Positions 1-8,065 of a DNA stretch of 43,854 nt are shown in pieces (positions within the stretch are counted from its first letter, which is position 1; each line of letters opens with the position of its first letter). The position numbers were made by a program, and so were the translations under genes. A model generated the notes under the pieces. It had not been told where the DNA came from. It was given only the letters and a program-made list of their open reading frames with translations, and made no database searches. The stretch is from assembly GCA_947165275.1 (NCBI GenBank), contig CAMUZQ010000015.1:1-43854 (forward strand), written 5' to 3'. The stretch comes from an uncultured Lachnospiraceae bacterium (GTDB lineage Bacteria; Bacillota; Clostridia; Lachnospirales; Lachnospiraceae).

Positions 1-53
1 AGACTGTAAATCTGCTGGCAACGCCTTCGGTGGTTCGAATCCACCACCACCCA
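1..53 (+). tRNA. tRNA-Tyr (GTA), 3' part only
   Basis: The window opens inside a tRNA gene. The anticodon loop reads ctGTAaa, so the anticodon is GTA (Tyr). A long variable arm, as expected for a class II tRNA-Tyr, follows, then a T arm (stem at 29-33 and 41-45, loop ttcgaat at 34-40), the 3' acceptor strand at 46-52 and discriminator A at 53. The next bases are gca, so CCA is not encoded and must be added by the CCA-adding enzyme (cca at 37020). The 5' half lies outside the window. Confidence 0.9.
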
Positions 54-99
54 GCATCGCACATAAGAGTGAAAATCGCTCGCTAAGTGCTCATAGCGA
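54..99. repeat. tRNA-spacer repeat, copy 1
   Basis: This 46-base element begins directly after tRNA-Tyr. It recurs in slightly longer form at 166-213. Both copies start gcatcgcacataag and end gctcgctaagtgctcatagcga. The core can fold on itself through agcgag-like and ctcgct segments, better in copy 2. It encodes no recognisable protein or RNA. It may be a processing or spacer element of the tRNA transcript, or a dispersed repeat. Confidence 0.7.
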
Positions 100-165
100 T
101 ACCGAGCTACTAAGCTCAGCGGCGAAATGCGTAAATGCGTTCTTGCTTCGCTAAGGGCTCGGCAT

Positions 166-213
166 GCATCGCACATAAGCGAGCAAAATACGCTCGCTAA
201 GTGCTCATAGCGA
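166..213. repeat. tRNA-spacer repeat, copy 2
   Basis: This is the second copy of the spacer element, 48 bases long, ending one base before the initiator tRNA. It contains a clean inverted repeat (agcgag near 178-183 and ctcgct near 192-197). The stretch between the copies (100-165) carries a partial third likeness, tcgctaagggctc near 148-160, which suggests repeated duplication of one unit within the cluster. Confidence 0.7.
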
Positions 214-287
<74 letters not shown>

Positions 288-334
288 CTTATGTACCGGG
301 TTTAATGTTTTAAGTAATTCAATCAGGTACGGAT

Positions 335-407
335 GCCTTGATAGCTCAGTTGGTAGAGCAAGGGACTGAAAATCCCTGTGTCGCCGGTTCGATTCCTGCT
401 CAAGGCA
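335..407 (+). tRNA. tRNA-Phe (GAA)
   Basis: A full cloverleaf can be drawn. The acceptor is gccttga (335-341) with tcaaggc (400-406), the anticodon stem is aggga/tccct, and the loop ctGAAaa gives anticodon GAA (Phe). The T loop is ttcgatt (388-394). The T stem gccgg/cctgc has one C:T mismatch at its third pair (385 with 397). Discriminator A407 is followed by caa, so CCA is not encoded. A strong terminator follows within ten bases, making this the last tRNA of the cluster. Confidence 0.93.
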
Positions 408-412
408 CAAAG

Positions 413-450
413 AGAAAAATACAGGCCTTAAAACCTGTATTTTTCTTTAT
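413..450 (+). terminator. Terminator of the tRNA cluster
   Basis: A perfect 13-bp inverted repeat (413-425 and 434-446) with an 8-base loop sits six bases after tRNA-Phe. The 3' arm is itself T-rich and runs on into ctttat. The flanking poly-A and poly-T arms make it possibly bidirectional. Confidence 0.9.
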
Positions 451-508
451 CCATTACCTCCTGCAGTGTTCTTATGTTTTACACGAATTCCTTCATGCTT
501 TTCTGATT

Positions 509-536
509 TTGCACGCTTAAGGTCCTGTGATATTAT
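509..536 (+). promoter_or_regulatory. Promoter candidate for the aldo/keto reductase
   Basis: TTGCAC (509-514), a 16-base spacer and TATTAT (531-536) with an extended TGA directly before the -10. It lies about 90 bases upstream of the reductase start, in the only gap between the tRNA terminator and the gene. Confidence 0.5.
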
Positions 537-627
537 GTATATATAGATTTTTGCGGATGATTTCCGATTTTGTTTGCAAAAAGTCTTGAAATCCTGAGTG
601 GAGTTAGAATGAATAAGGGGGGTATCT

Positions 628-1617
628 ATGTATATCGCATCAGAAAAAAGATATGAGAGCATGAAATATCAGCGTTGTGGAAAAAGCGGTCTTAAGCTTC
701 CGGTCGTATCTCTTGGTTTATGGCATAATTTTGGTGATACAGGCGTATATTCCAATATGGAACAGCTCATATTTACATCCTTTGACAACGGTATCACTCA
801 TTTTGATCTTGCAAATAATTACGGTCCGAAATATGGAAGTGCAGAATCAAATTTCGGAAAAATACTGAATGAACATCTGAAACCGTACAGGGATGAGCTT
901 ATAGTATCCACAAAGGCCGGATATGATATGTGGGAGGGTCCTTACGGCAACTGGGGATCCAGAAAATACCTCATAGCAAGTCTTGATCAGTCATTACAGA
1001 GAATGGGGCTTGAATATGTGGATATTTTCTATCATCACAGAATGGACCCGGAAACACCTTTGGAGGAGACCTGCGGGGCATTGGAACAGATAATCCGGAG
1101 CGGTAAGGCATTGTATGCAGGATTATCAAACTATGACGGTCCGACACTGGAAAAAGCATGTGATATCCTTACAGAAAGACATGTACCCTTCGTGATCAAT
1201 CAGAACCGTTATAATATCCTGGATCGCGCAGTAGAAGCGAATGGGCTGCTGAATATGACAAAAAAACTTGGAAAGGGACTGATAACCTTTTCACCTCTCG
1301 CCCAGGGAAGACTGTCCGACAGGTATCTGGATGGCATACCGGAGGACAGCCGGCTTAAAAAGGACGGAAGGTTCTTAAAGGAGGATATGATCAATGAGGA
1401 GATCCTTTCCCGCATAAGAAAGCTGAATGAGATCGCAAAACGGAGAGGACAGACACTGGCTGAGATGGCTCTTTCGTGGCTCCTGTTTCATGATGAGGTA
1501 ACCAGTGTGCTTATAGGAGCATCAAAGCCTGCACAGATACTGGATAATATAAAGGCAGCGGAGAATACCGATTTTTCACAGGAGGAGCTGGATGAGATAG
1601 ATCAGACAGCTGTCTGA
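628..1617 (+). CDS. Aldo/keto reductase, YghZ/GpsA-like (L-glyceraldehyde 3-phosphate reductase type)
   Basis: This is a cytosolic NADPH-dependent reductase with an (alpha/beta)8 barrel; relatives of E. coli YghZ reduce L-glyceraldehyde 3-phosphate and methylglyoxal. The AKR tetrad is readable: Asp60 and Tyr65 in HFDLANNYG, Lys96 in STKAGYD and His137 in YHHR. The C-terminal SVLIGAS cofactor-phosphate motif is present. The ATG at 628 has a strong aaggggggt site, and the short N-terminal extension ending KRYESMKY resembles that of E. coli YghZ, so I prefer it to the inner ATG at 661. The C-terminus stops about 15 residues earlier than in E. coli. The gene stands alone between its own promoter and the next intergenic gap. 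Exact substrate is inferred. Confidence 0.9.
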   Translation: MYIASEKRYESMKYQRCGKSGLKLPVVSLGLWHNFGDTGVYSNMEQLIFTSFDNGITHFDLANNYGPKYGSAESNFGKILNEHLKPYRDELIVSTKAGYDMWEGPYGNWGSRKYLIASLDQSLQRMGLEYVDIFYHHRMDPETPLEETCGALEQIIRSGKALYAGLSNYDGPTLEKACDILTERHVPFVINQNRYNILDRAVEANGLLNMTKKLGKGLITFSPLAQGRLSDRYLDGIPEDSRLKKDGRFLKEDMINEEILSRIRKLNEIAKRRGQTLAEMALSWLLFHDEVTSVLIGASKPAQILDNIKAAENTDFSQEELDEIDQTAV

Positions 1618-1724
1618 ATATCCGTGTCCGGCAGAAGCTGAAGAATTACAGACTGGTTCATATGTTTGTATTGTGATAAAATACCTCTGTATGTCTGATT
1701 GAAAGAAAAGGATGAGATAAGAAT

Positions 1725-2666
1725 ATGAGAGTATTGGTTACCGGCGGTACCGGCATGGTCGGTTCGCATTTTATGAAAAGCTTCATAAATGACGGAGATG
1801 AGGTCATAGGGATTGCAAGAAATTCTGCGGCAAGCCGCATGGCTGCTATCCAGGATGACAGGATAAAGCGTTGCGATATAATGGAAAGAGATTCTCTGAT
1901 GCGTATCTTCAGGGAATTTAAGCCCGATGTAGTGATACATATGGCAGCGCAGGCATTCAACGGTGATTCCTGGAATCTGGAATATGTAACTCATGACACA
2001 AATTATATCGGCACACTGAATGTACTCTATTGCTGCAGGGAAGCTGTTCCGGAGGCAAAGATACTGCTTGCATGTTCAAGCGCCGAATATGGAAATATCA
2101 AAGAGGAGGACTGTCCCTTAAAGGAGGACCGGCTGCTGACTCCCCATACACCCTACGGAGTATCAAAAGCGGGTGTAGAGAATCTGGGAAGACAGTATGC
2201 TCTGAATTTCAATATGAAGGTGTTTCTTCCCAGGATGTTCATTCATGTCGGTACAGGACATCCTCCTGCTACAGCCATACAGAATTTTGCAAGACAGCTG
2301 GCGCTTATAAAAGCCGGAAAGCTGCCGCCTGAGATCCATGTGGGAAATCTGACGACATACAGGGATTATATAGATGTAAGAGACGGTGTGAAGGCCATGC
2401 GTCTCGTCATGGACAAGGGAAATCCTGCGGAGCCCTATAATATCTGTAATGGAAAAGCATATCAGATACAGGAGATCCTGGATATGCTCGTAGATATATC
2501 AGGAACCGAGGCCAGGGTAATAAGTGATAAATCTCTTTTCAGAGTGGCAGATGAGCCTCTGCTGCTGGGAGACGGCAGTAAGATAAATGCTCTTGGCTAT
2601 ACAAGGGGCTATACTATGAGACAGACACTGGAGGACGTCTTTGCAGACTGGGAGAGCAGAATATGA
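1725..2666 (+). CDS. NAD(P)-dependent nucleotide-sugar epimerase/dehydratase (extended SDR)
   Basis: This is a 313-residue extended short-chain dehydrogenase. The Rossmann motif GGTGMVG is at residues 7-13, a Ser lies in CSSAEYG (about 118-119), and the catalytic YxxxK is Tyr144/Lys148 in YGVSKAG. The overall pattern (DVVIHMAAQ, a YIGTLN-type segment, RDYIDVRD) is closest to GDP-mannose 4,6-dehydratase and GDP-6-deoxy-4-keto-hexose reductases, so a GDP- or dTDP-sugar is the likely substrate. The stop overlaps the next start by 4 bp (ATGA), so it is translationally coupled to a GT2 glycosyltransferase and an AftB-like transferase. The group probably makes and attaches a cell-surface sugar. The specific sugar cannot be read from the sequence. 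Confidence 0.85.
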   Translation: MRVLVTGGTGMVGSHFMKSFINDGDEVIGIARNSAASRMAAIQDDRIKRCDIMERDSLMRIFREFKPDVVIHMAAQAFNGDSWNLEYVTHDTNYIGTLNVLYCCREAVPEAKILLACSSAEYGNIKEEDCPLKEDRLLTPHTPYGVSKAGVENLGRQYALNFNMKVFLPRMFIHVGTGHPPATAIQNFARQLALIKAGKLPPEIHVGNLTTYRDYIDVRDGVKAMRLVMDKGNPAEPYNICNGKAYQIQEILDMLVDISGTEARVISDKSLFRVADEPLLLGDGSKINALGYTRGYTMRQTLEDVFADWESRI

Positions 2667-3394
2667 GTTATAAAAACGTTACAATATTATTACCGGCAAT
2701 GGATGAGACCTACAGCATGAGGCAGACGGTGGAGACGATCTTACACACCTGCCGCAGAAAGGATCTATGCGAAATGATCTTTCTGCTCTGCAGTAAAACC
2801 ACAGAAGAATCCAGAAAAACGGCAGAGCAGATCATAGCCGATTATGAAAGATATATTCCCATGTACATACATGAGCAGGAGCTGCCGGGCGTCGGAGGCG
2901 CGATAAGAGAAGGCATTGAGCTGGCAAAGGGAAGTCATGTGGTAATGATGTCTACAGATCTGGAAACTGATCCCAATGTCATAAAGACCTTTATCGCTGC
3001 GGCAAAGAAATATCCAAACAGGATAATAACAGCCTCCAGATGGAGAAAAGGCGGCGGATTTGAAAACTATGACAAAGTAAAGCTGGTATGCAATCTTATA
3101 TTTGAGAGAAGTATAGGAATTCTTTACGGCGTAGGTCTTTCGGATCTTACTTATGCGTACCGAATATTTCCCACAGAGCTTATGCAGTCGATAAAGTGGG
3201 AAGAGCTGAAGCATCCTTTCTTTTTGGAGACGGCATTGAAGCCGCTCAGACTGGGGGTAAAGTTTATAGAAGTACCCGGACACTGGGCAGCGCGCACCGA
3301 GGGCGAGAGCCAGAATGGCTTTTTTGATAATTTCAAATACTTTAAAACGGCCTTTCACATAAGAGTCCTTAAAGAAGAAGATATACTTAAATGA
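2663..3394 (+). CDS. Glycosyltransferase family 2 (polyprenyl-phosphate sugar synthase-like)
   Basis: This is a 243-residue soluble GT-A protein. It opens with VTILLPAMDE, has the GVGGAIREGI segment typical of nucleotide-sugar binding, and has the metal-binding acidic motif STDLETDP (Asp99, Asp103). ASRWRKGGG resembles the GSRYxxGG segment of dolichol-/polyprenyl-phosphate mannose synthases. No membrane segment is present. It overlaps the epimerase before it and the AftB-like transferase after it, both by 4 bp. A reasonable model is that it charges polyprenyl phosphate with a sugar that the GT-C enzyme transfers outside the membrane. That division of labour is inferred. Confidence 0.85.
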   Translation: MSYKNVTILLPAMDETYSMRQTVETILHTCRRKDLCEMIFLLCSKTTEESRKTAEQIIADYERYIPMYIHEQELPGVGGAIREGIELAKGSHVVMMSTDLETDPNVIKTFIAAAKKYPNRIITASRWRKGGGFENYDKVKLVCNLIFERSIGILYGVGLSDLTYAYRIFPTELMQSIKWEELKHPFFLETALKPLRLGVKFIEVPGHWAARTEGESQNGFFDNFKYFKTAFHIRVLKEEDILK

Positions 3395-5019
3395 AAAAAC
3401 TCAAAATAAAGAAGCCGGATCTGGCATCCGATCTGGGACGAAGCAGATTTTTAACATTTATATTTTTTATTCTGACAGCATTGCTGCTCGGGTGGCAGTC
3501 GGATGATTCCTTCCACGGATATGTAATGGTAAAGCATCTGCTGGAAGGAAACGGCTTTGTATACAATATAGGAGAGAGGGTCTGTGCCACCACGGGACCG
3601 CTCTACACTCTTTCCTGTGCGATACCCTGTGCCCTGACTCACGAGATGTACTTTACGACCATAGTACTGGATGTTTTTTACAGCGCTGCAGCATATTATG
3701 TATTTGCCTATAAGATATGCAGGACACGCGAGCAGGTGTTGATCGGTTTTTTTTCATTCATCGGTTCTAAAGCTTTTGTATCCTATACAACCTCAGGACT
3801 TGAAAACAGCCTGCTCTTTTTATTTATGGCTTTATTCATATGGCAGTATATGAAAAGGGATTTTTTTGACAGCAGGAATTTACTGCTTCTGGCACTTACC
3901 TTTTCCGGAATAGCCCTGACAAGGATGGACAATGTTCTGCTCTTTATCCCGGCCATAGTATATGTTTTTCTTGCAAAACGCGAGAATACAGGCTTCATAA
4001 AATGTGTGTTCCTCGGGATAGCGGGACTTATTCCTTTCTTTATATGGGAGCTGTTTTCCTTTATTTATTATGGATCCTTCGTTCCCAATACAGCATATGT
4101 AAAGATAGGAACCGGTATCACTCTGACAGACTATGTCAAGCACGGTATATTGTATTACTGGTATACCCTGCTGAATGATGCGGTTGTCCTGGTAATACCC
4201 ATGGTTTTTATTGTGATGACCCTGCTTTTGAGAAAGATAAAATATCTGCTGATATCTGCGGGTTTGGCAGCATACGGGCTGTATCTTCTTTCCGTAGGAG
4301 GGGATTTTATGATGGGAAGGCATTTCACGGGGATGCTTTTTATTTCCGTTTTGTCTGCTACAATGATGTTTAACAGGGAAAAGGACTATTTTGATACCAT
4401 CAGGAAGATGCGGATAGTCTTTTCATTGTTTGTGATAGGAACCATGTGCTGGTCCTTTACCTTTGGATCAGCTATTGGATCACAGTATCTTTTCGGACAC
4501 AGCTTTGCAAGCAGTATCTCAGATGAAAGAGAGTATTATTTCGGCACTACGGGCTTTTATAACAATATCAGAAGCCTGATAAAGACAGGGAGGACCTGCT
4601 GGCAGGATACCTGGAACAATGAGTCTCCCGACCGCCTGAGGAAGGAAGGCTTCAGAGGAGATATACTTGATAATGCGGCAGGAATACTTGTATATAATAA
4701 TTCGGACCTGTATCTGAATGATACATATTGTCTGGGAGACCCTTTGATGTCAAGACTTCCGGCAGTATATCAGGAATCCTGGAGGGTAGGACATCTTAAA
4801 AGAGTTTGTCCTGAAGGATACAGGGAGTCTGTATATGAAAATGAAAACCTGATAGAAGACAAGGATCTGAGGGAATTTTATGATAAGATATTGCTTATAA
4901 CAAGAGGAAATATCTGGTCTGCAGACAGGATCCGCACAATAATCGATATGTATATGGGAAAGTATGATGGACTGATAGAGGGATATATAAGCAGACATCC
5001 CGAAGCAACAGGTAAATGA
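3391..5019 (+). CDS. AftB-like GT-C polyprenyl-phosphate-sugar transferase (membrane)
   Basis: This 542-residue protein has roughly nine to eleven hydrophobic segments in its first 350 residues and a soluble C-terminal part (about 370-542). Motifs match the GT-C fold of the mycobacterial arabinofuranosyltransferase AftB/LphB group: DD at 38-39 in the first outer loop, NIGERVCATTGPLYTL, SGLENS (135-140), TRMD (177-180), YYGSFVPNTAYVK (226-238) and GGDFMMGRH (303-311). Such enzymes use a polyprenyl-phosphate sugar and act on the outer face of the membrane. The 4-bp overlaps with the GT2 gene upstream and the L,D-transpeptidase gene downstream tie it to envelope assembly. The donor and acceptor are unknown. 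Confidence 0.7.
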   Translation: MKKLKIKKPDLASDLGRSRFLTFIFFILTALLLGWQSDDSFHGYVMVKHLLEGNGFVYNIGERVCATTGPLYTLSCAIPCALTHEMYFTTIVLDVFYSAAAYYVFAYKICRTREQVLIGFFSFIGSKAFVSYTTSGLENSLLFLFMALFIWQYMKRDFFDSRNLLLLALTFSGIALTRMDNVLLFIPAIVYVFLAKRENTGFIKCVFLGIAGLIPFFIWELFSFIYYGSFVPNTAYVKIGTGITLTDYVKHGILYYWYTLLNDAVVLVIPMVFIVMTLLLRKIKYLLISAGLAAYGLYLLSVGGDFMMGRHFTGMLFISVLSATMMFNREKDYFDTIRKMRIVFSLFVIGTMCWSFTFGSAIGSQYLFGHSFASSISDEREYYFGTTGFYNNIRSLIKTGRTCWQDTWNNESPDRLRKEGFRGDILDNAAGILVYNNSDLYLNDTYCLGDPLMSRLPAVYQESWRVGHLKRVCPEGYRESVYENENLIEDKDLREFYDKILLITRGNIWSADRIRTIIDMYMGKYDGLIEGYISRHPEATGK

Positions 5020-6356
5020 TAATGAAAAAAAGATTTTTTAACAGAACCACAAAGATCATCATAGCAGTGTTATGTCTGCTGATGTTTACAGGCTGTGGGG
5101 AAACAGAAGAAACAGAAGCCACAGAAGAACCGGAAAAAACAATAGAGACCGGGGAAACTGAAAACCGGATGGAAGTGCCTGAAAAGACCTCTAATGTGAT
5201 AGTCATGGGTAATGACGGCGAAGGAGAGGCCAAGGGGAAGGATGCTTCGCTTAAAGAAAAAGCAGCTTCAATGAAGATAACCTACAGGTTTGATGAAAAT
5301 ACAGAGATCCTTGACGGGGCAACTATATCCGGCTGGCTTGAAACCCTTGCAGACGGATCCGTATCCGTCAATGAAGCAGCTGCAAAGGAATATGTAGCCG
5401 GACTGGCATCAAGGTATGACACATTCGGCAGAAACAGAAGCTTTAAAACTCACAGCGGAGAGCAGATAACGGTTGCAGGCGGTGACTACGGATACTGGAT
5501 GGACAGGGTTTCCACCAGAAAGGAGCTTATCGCTCAGATACTGAAAGGCGAAAGCGCCGAGCTGACGCCGGTATATTACTGCACAGCGCCAAGCTATGAT
5601 GTGAATGATATTGGGGATTCATATGTGGAGGTTAATATCGGAGATCAGCATTTATGGGTATATAAGAACGGTCAGCTTGTAAATGAAACTGATTTTGTAT
5701 CGGGAGGGCTGTTTAAGGGGAACAGTACACCGGAGGGTACATATTCCATAACATATAAGGAAAGAGATGCAACACTTGTAGGAGAGGGATATCAGTCCTC
5801 GGTGAAATACTGGATGCCCTTTAACGGCAACATAGGACTGCATGATGCGTCCTGGAGGGACAGCTTCGGCGGGCATATATATTATATGAGCGGCTCTCAC
5901 GGATGTGTGAATCTTCCTACGGCAAAAGCAGCGGAAATATTCGATCAGGTGGAAAAGGGAGAAGCTGTGGTGGTTTATGGCAGTATCTCCAAGGAGCAGG
6001 CTATGAGCAGCCTGAATATGGATGATAAGGCAAAAGCAGCGCAGAAGGGATATATCTCAATGACCCCTGAAATACAGGCATATATTTTGCAGCAGCAGGG
6101 CTTTGATGCACAGACAGCGGCAGCCCTGGCTGCGGCACAGCAGGTATCCGCCAATACCGCGCCTGTGGCGCAGACCCCTGTCGATCAGACTGCTCAGCAG
6201 GCGGAGGCAGTACAGCCGGCACAGACAGAGCAGACAACAGATCAGCAGGCAGTACAGCCGGCGGAACAACAGCCGGAACAGCAGCCCGAGCAGCCGGCGG
6301 AGGCACAGCCGGAGCAGCAGGAGCAACAGGCGGAACAACAGCCGGCCGCAGAATGA
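5016..6356 (+). CDS. L,D-transpeptidase (YkuD) lipoprotein with Gln/Pro-rich tail
   Basis: This 446-residue peptidoglycan cross-linking enzyme probably acts outside the membrane. The N-terminus is a signal peptide with lipobox LMFTGC (Cys27). A Glu/Thr-rich spacer follows, then a peptidoglycan-binding-like domain (about 85-190) and a YkuD catalytic domain (about 203-323) with His276, His295 and nucleophile Cys297 in SGSHGCVNLP. From about residue 375 the protein is a low-complexity Ala/Gln/Pro/Glu tail, possibly a wall spacer. Two in-frame ATGs (5016 and 5022) fit; the first overlaps the upstream stop by 4 bp. It is the last gene coupled to the sugar-transfer group. Confidence 0.92.
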   Translation: MIMKKRFFNRTTKIIIAVLCLLMFTGCGETEETEATEEPEKTIETGETENRMEVPEKTSNVIVMGNDGEGEAKGKDASLKEKAASMKITYRFDENTEILDGATISGWLETLADGSVSVNEAAAKEYVAGLASRYDTFGRNRSFKTHSGEQITVAGGDYGYWMDRVSTRKELIAQILKGESAELTPVYYCTAPSYDVNDIGDSYVEVNIGDQHLWVYKNGQLVNETDFVSGGLFKGNSTPEGTYSITYKERDATLVGEGYQSSVKYWMPFNGNIGLHDASWRDSFGGHIYYMSGSHGCVNLPTAKAAEIFDQVEKGEAVVVYGSISKEQAMSSLNMDDKAKAAQKGYISMTPEIQAYILQQQGFDAQTAAALAAAQQVSANTAPVAQTPVDQTAQQAEAVQPAQTEQTTDQQAVQPAEQQPEQQPEQPAEAQPEQQEQQAEQQPAAE

Positions 6357-6362
6357 TAAAAC

Positions 6363-7469
6363 ATGATAGAAGAGCTTGACAGACTGGCGGGGTCGGATAT
6401 CTATCCCTTTCATATGCCGGGGCATAAAAGACAGCGGACAGATACATGGCTTGATGAAGCATATCTACACGATATAACGGAGATAGACGGATTTGACGAT
6501 CTGCAGGATCCAAAGGATCTGATAGCCTATATAGAAAGAAGTCTGGCAGAGTATTATGGAGCAGACAGAGCCTTTCTTTCCGTTAACGGAAGCACCTGCG
6601 GCAATCTGGCTGCAATAACAGCGTTAGTGCCGCATGGAGACTGCTTCATGATGGACAGAGGAGCGCACCGGAGTGTATATAACGCTTCGATTTTAGGGGA
6701 TTTCAGTGTTACCTTTCTCGAAAGACAGGTGATCGAGGAGAACGGTCTTGCATCATGCATCTCTCCCGGGGAAGTAGATGAGAGATTATCCGGGATAATA
6801 AAAAAAGGTGATCTGCCGAAGGCAGTACTTATTACTTCTCCCACGTATGAGGGCTTCATTACAGATATAGACAGTATTGCAGATATGCTTCATGATCACG
6901 GGATACCGCTTATTTTGGACAGCGCCCACGGGGCTCATCTGCCGGCATATAAAAAGGCGGATGTGGCGGTTGTGAGTCTTCACAAAACACTCCCTGCCAT
7001 GACACAGGTGTCAGCGATACTGGTGAACGGTCCTTTGGCTGATCCGGAGAGAATAAAAAGATATATCAATATATTTCAGACTACGAGCCCTTCCTACATC
7101 CTGATGTCTTCTGCCGAGAAATGTCTGGGCATAATGAAGGAAAGGGGGATCGGATTAAAGCGTTCACTGGAGGAGAGACTGGACAGAACATATTCCTTGA
7201 ACGGATCCTTAATGAATCTGTATCTTACAGGACCGGAGGTTACAGGAAGATACGGAATATATGATTTTGACAGAAGCAAGATCAATATAATGGACCGGAC
7301 AGGCAGAAAAGGCGGAAAGGAGCTGTATAGCATCTTCCGGGAGAGATACCGTCTCCAGCCGGAAAAATATACAGAACGTACCTGTCTGATGATGTCCGGT
7401 GTCATGGATACGGAGGAAGGCTTTGAAAGGCTTTGGCAGGCTTTAAAAGAAACAGACAGAGACCTATGA
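6363..7469 (+). CDS. Orn/Lys/Arg decarboxylase-family PLP enzyme (YaaO-like, short form)
   Basis: This 368-residue fold-type I PLP enzyme begins with the characteristic YPFHMPGHKR. The cofactor Asp is in LILDSAHGAH (about 186) and the Schiff-base lysine is Lys208 in SLHKTLPAMTQ. It has the major domain and a short C-terminal domain, and lacks the wing domain of E. coli decarboxylases, as in Bacillus YaaO. The substrate (arginine, lysine or ornithine) cannot be assigned. It heads a block that corresponds to B. subtilis yaaO-tmk-yaaQ-yaaR-holB-ricT-yabA-trmN6-rsmI. It starts 7 bp after the L,D-transpeptidase stop and overlaps the next gene by 4 bp. Confidence 0.88.
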   Translation: MIEELDRLAGSDIYPFHMPGHKRQRTDTWLDEAYLHDITEIDGFDDLQDPKDLIAYIERSLAEYYGADRAFLSVNGSTCGNLAAITALVPHGDCFMMDRGAHRSVYNASILGDFSVTFLERQVIEENGLASCISPGEVDERLSGIIKKGDLPKAVLITSPTYEGFITDIDSIADMLHDHGIPLILDSAHGAHLPAYKKADVAVVSLHKTLPAMTQVSAILVNGPLADPERIKRYINIFQTTSPSYILMSSAEKCLGIMKERGIGLKRSLEERLDRTYSLNGSLMNLYLTGPEVTGRYGIYDFDRSKINIMDRTGRKGGKELYSIFRERYRLQPEKYTERTCLMMSGVMDTEEGFERLWQALKETDRDL

Positions 7470-8065
7470 GGTATATTTTTTATATAACGGGAAAAAGCGC
7501 ATCCGGAAAGGACAGCATTTACAAAGCTCTGCTGGAGGATAAGGAGCTCCGTTTGAATCCGATGGTACTGTATACGACCAGACCTATGCGGGACGGGGAG
7601 AGAGAGGGCAAAGAGTATTTTTTTGTTGATGAAAATACCTATAAGAAACTGGAAGAGGAAAACAAAGTCATAGAATGCCGCACATATAACACGGTTCACG
7701 GTCCGTGGAGATATTTCACGGTCTCCACGGCAATAGACGAGGACCGGGAGGAGTATTATCTCGGTATAGGGACTTTGGAATCATTCATCCACCTGAAGGA
7801 GTATTACGGAAGCGGCCGTATGCTGCCTTTATATATAGAGGTGGAGGATGGAGACAGGCTTATACGGGCGATCAGAAGGGAAAAAGCCAGCGGGCACCCT
7901 GATTATAAGGAAATGTGCCGCAGATATATAGCGGATGACATGGATTTTTCTGAAGAAATGCTTTCAAAGGCAGGTATAATAAATGAACTGCGTTTTGAAA
8001 ACAAAGACCTTAAGGAATGTATAGAAGCTGTCAGGAGTACGATAATTGGATATCAGAGTAAATAA
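7466..8065 (+). CDS. Guanylate kinase-like P-loop nucleotide kinase
   Basis: This is a 199-residue P-loop kinase. The phosphate loop is GKSASGKDS, with Asp where canonical guanylate kinase has Ser or Thr. The GMP-binding stretch YTTRPMRDGEREGKEYFFV is clearly of guanylate-kinase type, but the lid and C-terminal half are divergent. I chose ATG 7466 (ATGA overlap with the decarboxylase) over an upstream in-frame ATG at 7433, which lies deep in the previous gene. In Bacillus the equivalent slot holds thymidylate kinase (tmk). Function as GMP/dGMP kinase is plausible but unproven, and the housekeeping gmk may lie elsewhere. Confidence 0.75.
   Translation: MRYIFYITGKSASGKDSIYKALLEDKELRLNPMVLYTTRPMRDGEREGKEYFFVDENTYKKLEEENKVIECRTYNTVHGPWRYFTVSTAIDEDREEYYLGIGTLESFIHLKEYYGSGRMLPLYIEVEDGDRLIRAIRREKASGHPDYKEMCRRYIADDMDFSEEMLSKAGIINELRFENKDLKECIEAVRSTIIGYQSK
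8033..8048 (+). promoter_or_regulatory. RBS and TTG start of the yaaR gene
   Basis: AGGAG at 8033-8037 lies 8 bases before TTG at 8046. No ATG or GTG is available near the conserved N-terminus, so this site decides the start. It lies inside the 3' end of the kinase gene. Confidence 0.75.

Noticed and set aside
100-165. A further tRNA or small RNA between tRNA-Tyr and tRNA-fMet
   Set aside because: No cloverleaf can be drawn; the stretch is made of fragments like the flanking repeat.
6001-6513. Long open frames on both strands across the Gln/Pro-rich tail of the L,D-transpeptidase gene
   Set aside because: They are by-products of the repetitive coding sequence on the + strand, rich in Arg/Leu/Pro, without start sites or family likeness.
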